16,635 bases of DNA from JANXVV01 sp038230975. GTDB lineage: Bacteria > Planctomycetota > Phycisphaerae > Tepidisphaerales > Tepidisphaeraceae. The stretch covers positions 1 to 16,635 of the forward strand of contig JBBRMF010000102.1 of assembly GCA_038230975.1 (NCBI GenBank), read 5' to 3'. Of this stretch, positions 8,766-14,797 are shown in pieces. Within the stretch, counting starts at the first letter, position 1; each line of letters begins with the position of its first letter. The notes below the pieces were generated by a model that saw only the letters and a program-made list of their open reading frames with translations, ran no database searches and had not been told where the DNA came from. The position numbers were made by a program, and so were the translations under genes.

Positions 8766-9638
8766 ATGAACCTAAATCGTCCGGATTGGAAGCGACGACC
8801 GATTACAACGGCAGCGGCTTGCGCAGCAAGCCTGATTAGAAAGCAATTTCTCAAATGGTCCAAGCCAGTTGTCCGATACCACATGGCCGACGCAAACATC
8901 ATAGCGGATTTGAATACCAATTTGGGAATGGAGCTGTACCGCTATCGCTATTACGATCGTGATATTGAACTTGTTACGCGGCTTCTCAGGCCCGGCGATA
9001 CCTTCGTCGACGGCGGCGCGAATATCGGATTGTTCACTCTTGCCGCGGCAAAGAAAGTTGGCGAGTCGGGTAGGGTGATTTCTTTTGAACCGGCGCCCGC
9101 CACATTTGATGCTTTATCAAAGAACGTTGGCATAAATAATTTTAAATGGGTTGATACGCGGCAGCAGGCCTTGGCGGATCATGCAGGCGAGCTCGAAATG
9201 ACGGTGTTTCCCGCACAGCATGCGGGCCTAAGTTCGTTTGCCAGCCCGGCCGGAATTCCAGCTGGCAGAAAACATATTGTCCAAGTGGTGACTTTGGATT
9301 CCGCGATAGGGCAAAATGAGCAACCGTCGTTAGTCAAGTTGGATCTAGAAGGGGCAGAATTGTTGGCGCTACGTGGATCTATGCAGTTAATTGCGCGGTC
9401 AAAGCCTCATTTCCTCATCGAAGTCGATCCCGAAAACCTTAAGAGAATGAATGCACGGCCAGCGGAGATTTTGCAACTGCTCGTGGGTTGTGGCTACACA
9501 CTGTTCAGTGCAAATTGGGAACCAAATCGAGGTGTCGTTCTGCACCGGTTTAATGATCAGGATGTCACCGAATACTTTAACCTATTTGCGACAGTTGATC
9601 CGAACGAAGTGCTGCTAAGAGTTAGTAAGGCAATATAG
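8766..9638 (+). CDS. FkbM-family SAM-dependent methyltransferase
   Basis: A 290-residue class I methyltransferase of the FkbM type. The SAM-binding motif I is DTFVDGGANIGLFTLAA (Asp82 to Gly88), followed by VISFEPAPATFDALSKN, the acidic motif binding the ribose, and VKLDLEGAELLALRG, the FkbM hallmark. Family members O-methylate small molecules or sugars; in a polysaccharide cluster a glycan-modifying role is the likely one. The N-terminal 60 residues are a helical extension before the Rossmann core. The start is well supported by AGGA at 8755-8758, 7 bases before the ATG. The gene follows a glycosyltransferase by 46 bases and is followed by a ribosome-binding site that now leads into a broken gene. 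Confidence 0.94.
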   Translation: MNLNRPDWKRRPITTAAACAASLIRKQFLKWSKPVVRYHMADANIIADLNTNLGMELYRYRYYDRDIELVTRLLRPGDTFVDGGANIGLFTLAAAKKVGESGRVISFEPAPATFDALSKNVGINNFKWVDTRQQALADHAGELEMTVFPAQHAGLSSFASPAGIPAGRKHIVQVVTLDSAIGQNEQPSLVKLDLEGAELLALRGSMQLIARSKPHFLIEVDPENLKRMNARPAEILQLLVGCGYTLFSANWEPNRGVVLHRFNDQDVTEYFNLFATVDPNEVLLRVSKAI

Positions 9639-9644
9639 CTGCAC

Positions 9645-9649
9645 AGGAG
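9645..9649 (+). promoter_or_regulatory. Preserved ribosome-binding site of a broken gene
   Basis: AGGAG lies 8 bases before TTG 9658, the start of the truncated glycosyltransferase remnant. Its good match and spacing indicate that the remnant was once a properly expressed gene directly after the methyltransferase. Confidence 0.6.
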
Positions 9650-9657
9650 TGGATAAG

Positions 9658-9720
9658 TTGAAGTTCAGTATTATCGCGCCCGCTTTGCCCCCCGTGATTG
9701 ACGGGATCGGTGATCACAGT
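9658..9720 (+). pseudogene. N-terminal remnant of a glycosyltransferase (GIGDYS type)
   Basis: From TTG 9658 the frame encodes IIAPALPPVIDGIGDHS at residues 5-21, nearly the same N-terminus as the intact glycosyltransferase that starts at 9895 (14 of 20 residues after the initiator are identical). In that family this is the first strand and nucleotide-binding loop of a GT-B fold. The similarity ends near base 9720. The frame then reads through unrelated, cysteine- and glycine-rich nonsense and stops at 9778-9780, giving a 40-residue product that cannot fold as a transferase. At DNA level about 40 of 60 aligned bases match the gene at 9895, so the two are diverged paralogues and not a recent tandem copy. 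The lost part, some 350 codons, was probably deleted. Confidence 0.8.
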
Positions 9721-9898
9721 GCCCGGTGTAACGCTGGGAATCGGCGCGGTTGTTGCGGCCGGGGCGGTTGTTACTCGTAGCGTCGAACCGTTTGTCATTG
9801 CCGCAGACGTTCCTTCAAAAAATCGGTGTTCCCAATCGCGATCTGAGGTATTCCACCGACTACGGCAGGCTGTTTCGTTAGTTTTGGAGCCCGAGTGA
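9710..9898 (+). pseudogene. C-terminal remnant of a hexapeptide-repeat acetyltransferase
   Basis: In frame 2 the DNA encodes VPGVTLGIGAVVAAGAVVTR then SVEPFVIAADVPSKN, the last coil and C-terminal arm of WcaF/NodL/maltose acetyltransferase-like enzymes, followed by a 25-residue tail ending at TGA 9896-9898. The family normally has 180-220 residues; only about 60 are left and the upstream coils are missing. The junction with the glycosyltransferase remnant lies around 9707-9720, where GGTGATCACAGTG can be read in both proteins, so the exact breakpoint is uncertain. The two parts are in different frames, so no fusion protein results. A TTG at 9698 could start a 66-residue peptide, but it would lack the active site. 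The stop overlaps the next start as GTGA, showing the lost acetyltransferase was once coupled to the gene at 9895. Confidence 0.82.
9885..9889 (+). promoter_or_regulatory. Ribosome-binding site deciding a GTG start
   Basis: TGGAG ends 5 bases before GTG 9895, inside the tail of the acetyltransferase remnant. It supports the GTG as start of the downstream glycosyltransferase, with a 4-base overlap. Confidence 0.6.
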
Positions 9899-11010
9899 AC
9901 ATCACCATCATCGCGCCCGCATTGCCGCCACTGTTGGATGGAATAGGCGATTATTCCGCGATTCTGGCCAAGGAACTGTCCAAGTCAGCGCAGGTGACTG
10001 TGCTGACCAAGGTGGGTGAGCAATACACTTCCATGGATGGGATTAAGATCGTGCCGCTCTTCGATCCTGCAATCCGATCCAGCGTGTGGAACATTGCCCA
10101 ATACGTGCGGGCCAACAAGGCCGACTGGGTCATGTTGCAATACAACTCGTTCAGTTACGGGAAATGGGGGCTGAATCTTTCGCTGCCGCGAATGATCAAG
10201 TCAATCGCGAAAACCGGAACGCGCGTAATGCTGATGGCTCACGAAGAATATGTCCCGGTTAAAGGGCTGAAATCGCTCGTGATGACCAGTTGGCAGCGAT
10301 TGCAGCTGAAGCAGCTCGGTAAGCAGGCCCACGTCGTCGGATTCTCCATCGATCCCTGGGTAAGGAAATTCACACCATGGTTTAAGGAAAAGCGCTTACA
10401 CCATTTTCCGGTTGGTTCAAACATCCAACTCAATCCGACGACTCGCGAGCAAGCCCGTTCGCTGTTGGCGATCCCGGAGGACGCTGTGGTGTTAGGGCTG
10501 TTTGGGACGGTCAACCAAGCGCTTATGTACCGCTGGGTTAGCAATGCCGTCGCCGAGGTAGAAAAGAAGGGATATCGGGTTTGTGTTCTATACCTCGGGC
10601 CGCACGTCGAAGCGATGCGAAAGCTGTTGCCTGGCGTGGATATGGTGACGACCGGCGCGCTTTCCAGTCTCGATGTTTCGCTCCGGTTTCCCGCGATCGA
10701 TGTGTATCTATCACCGTTGCTGGATGGCGTGTCCACGCGTCGCGGCACATTCATGGCTGCGCTACAGCACGGATTGCCTGTTGTCGGAACGATTGGCTTC
10801 AATACCGACGAAATGCTCATCAAGCAGAATCAGGTGTCGGCAATCTTGGTGCCGGCCAATGCTATGAACGAATTCGTCGATGCCGTCGTCGAACTTGTTG
10901 CCCACCCGCTTAAACGGATTGAATTGAGTGCCAAAGCAGCGGAATTTTATCAGGCGCAGTTTGATTGGCCGATCTTATCCCGTAAAATGCTGAGTCTCAT
11001 GCAGTTATAG
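9895..11010 (+). CDS. Glycosyltransferase, GT-B fold, GIGDYS / DGVSxRRG subgroup
   Basis: A 371-residue protein beginning with GTG and reading NITIIAPALPPLLDGIGDYS, where the G-I-G-D-Y loop (residues 16-20) replaces the GG loop of ordinary GT4 enzymes. The donor domain begins near VVLGLFGTVNQALMYRWV. At the place of the E-x7-E motif it has DGVSTRRGTFMAALQHGLPVV (D277 to G284 and beyond), with no glutamate at either usual position. The same DGVSxRRG replacement is known in a subgroup of GT4-like proteins from polysaccharide clusters, so it is probably functional and not decayed. The chemistry (retaining or otherwise) and the sugar are uncertain. Translation seems coupled to the remnant acetyltransferase frame through GTGA and a TGGAG site. 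Confidence 0.85.
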   Translation: MNITIIAPALPPLLDGIGDYSAILAKELSKSAQVTVLTKVGEQYTSMDGIKIVPLFDPAIRSSVWNIAQYVRANKADWVMLQYNSFSYGKWGLNLSLPRMIKSIAKTGTRVMLMAHEEYVPVKGLKSLVMTSWQRLQLKQLGKQAHVVGFSIDPWVRKFTPWFKEKRLHHFPVGSNIQLNPTTREQARSLLAIPEDAVVLGLFGTVNQALMYRWVSNAVAEVEKKGYRVCVLYLGPHVEAMRKLLPGVDMVTTGALSSLDVSLRFPAIDVYLSPLLDGVSTRRGTFMAALQHGLPVVGTIGFNTDEMLIKQNQVSAILVPANAMNEFVDAVVELVAHPLKRIELSAKAAEFYQAQFDWPILSRKMLSLMQL

Positions 11011-11056
11011 CGGCGAGAACTTAGGTGCGGCCCTCAGTTGTTTGCGATAAGGTCGA

Positions 11057-12196
11057 ATGCTCATGAACAATGTGAAGCGAGTGTTGTTGGTGGTACCGGT
11101 CGGCTATTTGGGAGGCGCAGAAAACCTTTTTTTGAGCATCGCCAAAAATTTGCCGAGTTTCGGCATCTCACCGATTCTCGCTTGCATGCGTCCCGGTTTG
11201 CTTGTCGAGCAGGCAAAATCCATGGGAATCCAAGCGGCCGAATTCGAGGAGCATCGCTATCGAAACATCATGGCGATTCGGCGCGCACGACAATGGCTGA
11301 CCGACATTGCCCGCAAAAATGACGTCGATCTCATTCACTCGACCCATACCGCACACCTTTACGCTGACACAGCGGCTCGGCGTGCGCGGATACCGGAAAT
11401 TTGGCACCTTCATGATCATCCGAATCCTCGCGATTGGGTGGATAAATACACTCAACGGCTAAAGCCCGACCACATAATCTTTGCGACGAACGTGGTGAAG
11501 CGTGGCTTTCCTCGATTACTACGATACCCTCATTCGATCATTCATCCGACATGTGTGGATATCGACCGGCTGTTAGCCACGCCCTTGGATCGTCAGATTC
11601 GGGTGAAATACTCGCTCCCCAGCGGGCCGATGATTTTAACCGTCGCCCGGTTGCAAGCTTATAAAGGTCATCGGGTGCTAATCGAGGCCGCCCAGCGAGT
11701 TTTAAAAGTGGAGCCAGCCGCAGTCTTCGCTATCGTCGGAAAAGCCACCAACGCGGAGCAAGAAGCTTACTTGAGCGAGTTAAAGCAACTCGTCGCCATG
11801 CTCGGCCTGACTGAACGGGTCCATTTGCTAGGCTTCGTGGGATCTGAGGATCTCGCCAACTTGCTGAGAGAGGCATCGATATTGGTTCATCCCGCACTTT
11901 CTGAGGGATTCAGTGTTTCGATCCAGGAAGCGATGGCGATGAGCGTTCCCGTCATCGCCACCGATGCCGACGGCCCCAAGGAACTGTTGGAGACTTGGGG
12001 TACCGGGATCATGGTGGAAAAAGGCAATAGCGAGTCATTGGCCGAGCAGATCGTGAATGTATTGAAGGACAAAGATCTTGCTCAAAAGTTAAGCAAGGAA
12101 GGTTTTGAAGCTGCGCAAAAATCGCGTTTAGCTGACATGGTGCGACGTACGGTTGAAGTGTATCAGAGCGTAGTCGCACAGTATTCGCAAAAGTGA
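11057..12196 (+). CDS. GT4 family glycosyltransferase
   Basis: A 379-residue GT-B enzyme. The start region VKRVLLVVPVGYLGGAENLF contains the G-G-A-E loop of the acceptor domain. The donor domain has ILTVARLQAYKGHRVLIEAA and the canonical E-x7-E EGFSVSIQE with E283 and E291, followed by PVIATDADGPKELL. These features make it a retaining GT4 transferase. Either ATG 11057 or ATG 11063 (two residues shorter) could be the start; AAGG at 11049-11052 is 4 or 10 bases away. It lies 46 bases after the previous gene and, unlike most others, is followed by a longer 126-base gap. The sugar and acceptor are not predictable. Confidence 0.92.
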   Translation: MLMNNVKRVLLVVPVGYLGGAENLFLSIAKNLPSFGISPILACMRPGLLVEQAKSMGIQAAEFEEHRYRNIMAIRRARQWLTDIARKNDVDLIHSTHTAHLYADTAARRARIPEIWHLHDHPNPRDWVDKYTQRLKPDHIIFATNVVKRGFPRLLRYPHSIIHPTCVDIDRLLATPLDRQIRVKYSLPSGPMILTVARLQAYKGHRVLIEAAQRVLKVEPAAVFAIVGKATNAEQEAYLSELKQLVAMLGLTERVHLLGFVGSEDLANLLREASILVHPALSEGFSVSIQEAMAMSVPVIATDADGPKELLETWGTGIMVEKGNSESLAEQIVNVLKDKDLAQKLSKEGFEAAQKSRLADMVRRTVEVYQSVVAQYSQK

Positions 12197-12322
12197 TCAA
12201 TGAAGGCAGAGAAGCGAGATGCTTCCGCGCTCAAAACCGTATCGCCGCATCAAGCGTCAATGTCTTTTAGCCATGGACCCGATCAGATCTTCGAGTCAAC
12301 CTAGAAATGCAGGAGTTACTTT
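12197..12322 (+). other. Intergenic gap with a possible 34-codon ORF
   Basis: ATG 12200 opens a 34-codon frame ending at TAG 12302-12304; it includes the segment MSFSHGPDQIFEST at its C-terminus. It has no convincing Shine-Dalgarno. The peptide is not recognised. It could be the stump of a deleted gene, as at other junctions in this window, or chance. Nothing else is seen in the gap apart from the ribosome-binding site of the next gene. Confidence 0.25.
12311..12315 (+). promoter_or_regulatory. Strong ribosome-binding site favouring a GTG start
   Basis: AGGAG lies 7 bases before GTG 12323 and 10 bases before ATG 12326. The spacing slightly favours GTG; the proteins would differ by one residue. 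Confidence 0.6.
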
Positions 12323-13351
12323 GTGATGATAGAGCTTAACGTCAAGACGGTAGTCACTACGATCCAAGCCCCAACGCCTTGCATGGTCGAACTGGCGCGC
12401 AGGGTAAGAGATTGCAAAGGGGAGATACTGGTCATCGGCGATACAAAGGGTCCGTTTTCTTACGACTTGCCCGGCACTAAGCTGTTTACGATCGAGGATC
12501 AGCTAAAAATGCCTTTCGCGCTAGCGTCTTTGCTTCCGACCAAGCACTACGCGAGAAAGAACCTGGGTTATCTGGAGGCAATTCGGCAGGGAGCGACGTG
12601 CATTTATGAAACTGATGACGATAACATGCCCAACACCCATTGGGCGTTTCGCAATCAGGAATGCGGTGTTCACAAGGTACAGGGCGGTCAGTGGGTGAAT
12701 GTGTATCGACTGTTCGCCGATTCCCTGATTTGGCCCAGAGGATTTCCGCTACACCTGATCTCAAACGCCAAGTCGGTTGAAGTGGATCGATCGGAAGTTT
12801 TAGAAACCGTGATGGCGCCGATTCAACAGGGTTTGGCAGATGGCTCGCCGGATGTTGACGCCATTTGGCGACTTGTCTTGGACCGTGATTTTACTTTCGA
12901 TCGGAATCCCAGCGTATTGCTGACTCCTGGAACCTGGTGTCCATTCAATAGCCAGTCGACTTGGTGGTGGCCGGTCGCTTATCCTTTGATGTACCTGCCG
13001 AGTTTTTGCTCGTTCCGCATGACGGACATTTGGCGCAGTTTTATCGCCCAACGGTGCCTCTGGGCGTTAGGCGCAGGTTTAGTATTTCATGCGGCAGAGG
13101 CGATCCAGGAGCGAAACCAACATAATCTGATGCGTGATTTCGAGGACGAAATCCCGGGTTACAATGGCAATATGCGGCTGGTTAAAGTGCTGGAAGAAAC
13201 CGATCTGCCAGTTGGACCTGAACACGTGTGCGACAACTTGGTTCGCTGTTATGAAAAGCTGATCGCAGCGGACTTCTTCCCCAGCAAGGAAATGCAATTG
13301 GTTTTGGGGTGGATTGAGGACGTCAAAAAAATTTCCCCATCTCAGCCGTAG
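12323..13351 (+). CDS. STELLO/DUF288-like glycosyltransferase family protein
   Basis: A 342-residue protein unlike the GT-B genes around it. It resembles the STELLO (DUF288) family, known from plant Golgi proteins linked to cellulose synthase assembly and found in scattered bacteria and animals. Visible features are an N-terminal VVTTIQAPTPCMVELA strand and VIGDTKGP, then IYETDDDNMP with a D-D-D-N acidic cluster at residues 98-101, expected to bind metal and nucleotide as in GT-A folds. Next comes the signature WPRGFPL at 137-143. The C-terminal half holds SFRMTDIWRSFIAQR and QERNQHNLMRDFEDE, also typical. No signal peptide or membrane helix is visible, so it should be cytoplasmic. A start with AGGAG supports expression. 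The reaction is unproven for bacterial members; glycosyl transfer or a sugar mutase-like role, by distant likeness to reversibly glycosylated proteins, are both possible. Confidence 0.78.
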   Translation: MMIELNVKTVVTTIQAPTPCMVELARRVRDCKGEILVIGDTKGPFSYDLPGTKLFTIEDQLKMPFALASLLPTKHYARKNLGYLEAIRQGATCIYETDDDNMPNTHWAFRNQECGVHKVQGGQWVNVYRLFADSLIWPRGFPLHLISNAKSVEVDRSEVLETVMAPIQQGLADGSPDVDAIWRLVLDRDFTFDRNPSVLLTPGTWCPFNSQSTWWWPVAYPLMYLPSFCSFRMTDIWRSFIAQRCLWALGAGLVFHAAEAIQERNQHNLMRDFEDEIPGYNGNMRLVKVLEETDLPVGPEHVCDNLVRCYEKLIAADFFPSKEMQLVLGWIEDVKKISPSQP

Positions 13352-13533
13352 ATTGTGGTGATGGATCCGATAGCTTTGTGATGAACTTAGAGACTTAAAC
13401 GTAATTTATTCATGTTCGATGTTTTCCGCTTCAATAAATGACGATATTGAAGTTTGCTGCTTTTGGAATAAACAGTCGACTCGGATTTACGGAAACACCA
13501 TCGCGCCGTGTGCTTCTTTCGGTTGGATTTGAG
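13352..13533. other. AT-rich intergenic spacer, no assignable gene
   Basis: The 182 bases between the STELLO-like gene and the epimerase are much richer in A and T than either neighbour, especially 13381-13470. An upstream ATG at 13438 is in frame with the epimerase but would add a 32-residue extension lacking family resemblance. A 9-codon frame (13412-13441) overlaps that ATG. The spacer may hold a promoter for the epimerase, but no -35/-10 pair stands out enough to call, and no terminator hairpin was found. Confidence 0.4.
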
Positions 13534-14592
13534 ATGAAAAAGCTCCTTGTAACAGGTTCGTCAGGCCTCATCGGTTCTGAAGTCTGCACGTATTTCTCCC
13601 ACAACGGGTGGAAGGTCTACGGGTGCGACAATAACGGCCGAGCCGCGTTTTTCGGGCCGCAGGGGGATACGCGGTGGAATCAGAAGCGCCTGCAGGCCAG
13701 TCTGCCGAACTTTGAGCATCGTGAGCTCGACATCCGCAACCGCGAGAATGTGCTGCAGCTGATTGCCGAGTTGAAGCCCGATGCCATCGCCCACACCGCC
13801 GCCCAGCCGTCGCATGATCTTGCGGCAAAGATGCCGTTTGAAGATTTCGACACCAACGCCGTCGGCACGATGAATATGCTGGAAGCCACCCGGCGCGGCG
13901 CGCCTGAAGCGGTGTTCGTCCACATGAGCACCAACAAAGTTTACGGCGATGCACCGAACGAGTTGAATCTGAAGGAACTGGAAACCCGCTGGGAGTACGG
14001 CGACTCGGCCGACTTCAACGGCATTAAGGAAACCTTCCGCATCGACCAGTCCAAGCACTCGCTTTTCGGCGCCAGCAAGGTGGCTGCGGATGTGATGGTG
14101 CAGGAGTACGGGCGGTACTTTAATATCCCCACCGCCTGCCTTCGCGGCGGGTGCCTGACCGGGCCAAACCACTCCGGCGTTGAACTGCACGGATTCCTGA
14201 GTTTCCTGATCCGGTGCAACCTTGAGGGCCGCAAGTACAGCGTGTACGGCTACAAGGGCAAACAGGTCCGCGATAACATCCACTCGCTGGACGTCGCCCG
14301 GTTCATTCATGCCTTTATCGAAGCCCCGCGCGTCGCGCAAGTCTACAACCTCGGCGGCGGACGCGAAAACAGCTGCTCGATTCTGGAAGCCTTTAAGCTT
14401 GCCGAGGAAGTGAGCGGGAAGAAGATGATCCACGAATACGTCGATCAGAACCGGCAGGGCGATCACATCTGCTACATCAGTGATTTGAGCAAGATCAAGT
14501 CGCACTATCCGAAGTTCTCGCTCACCAAGAGCCTGAAGCAAACCTTTATCGAGATCCACGACGCATGGGTCAACCGCACGAAACAGCAATGA
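13534..14592 (+). CDS. NAD-dependent sugar epimerase/dehydratase, CDP-paratose/tyvelose 2-epimerase-like
   Basis: An extended short-chain dehydrogenase of 352 residues. ATG 13534 is chosen because it starts MKKLLVTGSSGLIGSEV, the NAD-binding G-x-x-G-x-x-G strand; upstream in-frame codons look non-coding. Further motifs are LDIRNRENV (adenine contact), HTAAQPSHD, and MSTNKVYGD with S132/T133. The stretch HSLFGASKVAADVMVQEYGR has Phe178 where the catalytic Tyr of Y-x3-K normally stands; Lys182 is kept. RGGCLTGPNHSG, GYKGKQVRDNIHS and NLGGGRENSCS match a group annotated as CDP-paratose 2-epimerase-like. The substrate is a nucleotide-activated hexose, probably epimerised at C2 by analogy; this is uncertain. 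Codon use is strongly C/G-ending, unlike the preceding genes, suggesting separate origin. Its stop overlaps the next remnant as ATGA. Confidence 0.88.
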   Translation: MKKLLVTGSSGLIGSEVCTYFSHNGWKVYGCDNNGRAAFFGPQGDTRWNQKRLQASLPNFEHRELDIRNRENVLQLIAELKPDAIAHTAAQPSHDLAAKMPFEDFDTNAVGTMNMLEATRRGAPEAVFVHMSTNKVYGDAPNELNLKELETRWEYGDSADFNGIKETFRIDQSKHSLFGASKVAADVMVQEYGRYFNIPTACLRGGCLTGPNHSGVELHGFLSFLIRCNLEGRKYSVYGYKGKQVRDNIHSLDVARFIHAFIEAPRVAQVYNLGGGRENSCSILEAFKLAEEVSGKKMIHEYVDQNRQGDHICYISDLSKIKSHYPKFSLTKSLKQTFIEIHDAWVNRTKQQ

Positions 14593-14642
14593 GCGATGTT
14601 CTGATCAGTGTGGTGATCCCCGCGTACTATCTCATCATCTGA
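14589..14642 (+). pseudogene. N-terminal stub of a family 2 glycosyltransferase
   Basis: ATG 14589 overlaps the epimerase stop (ATGA) and encodes MSDVLISVVIPAY, the unmistakable first strand of a GT2 (GT-A fold) glycosyltransferase. After the Tyr codon (about base 14627) the expected N-x-x-x continuation is replaced by YLII and a stop at 14640-14642. Only 13 of about 300 codons survive. The stub shows that a GT2 gene once followed the epimerase in a translationally coupled pair and was deleted or replaced. The call rests on a short match, but the coupled start and the family motif together make it convincing. Confidence 0.75.
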
Positions 14643-14797
14643 GTGCAAAGCCTACCCGGATAATCATTGCCTCCGAATCAGCCATCGCGTTTTGCGGCAC
14701 TTCGGTGTAACTCTGCCTGGCAAAAGCGGCACCGCGAGAGGGGAAATGCGATATCACGAGCGTTTCGCTCTTATGGTGGTCGCGGATAGACTGACTA
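14643..14797. other. Unassigned sequence after the GT2 stub
   Basis: These 155 bases match nothing I recognise. Frame 1 on the plus strand is open through it, and a minus-strand frame ending at 14635-14637 is open as well; neither peptide shows a known motif. A short perfect hairpin, GAGCG-TTT-CGCTC, lies near 14759-14771 but lacks a following T run. The stretch could be the 3' remnant of another deleted gene in either orientation. It may also contain the leader of the next glycosyltransferase. Confidence 0.3.

Noticed and set aside
13561..14589. A 342-codon open frame on the minus strand opposite the epimerase
   Set aside because: It mirrors the epimerase almost exactly and results from its C/G-ending codons. 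The translation is Val/Ala/Leu-rich with no motif, while the plus-strand protein is clearly a real SDR enzyme.
14759..14771. Hairpin GAGCG-TTT-CGCTC as a terminator
   Set aside because: The stem is only 5 base pairs and there is no run of T after it, so it is too weak to call.
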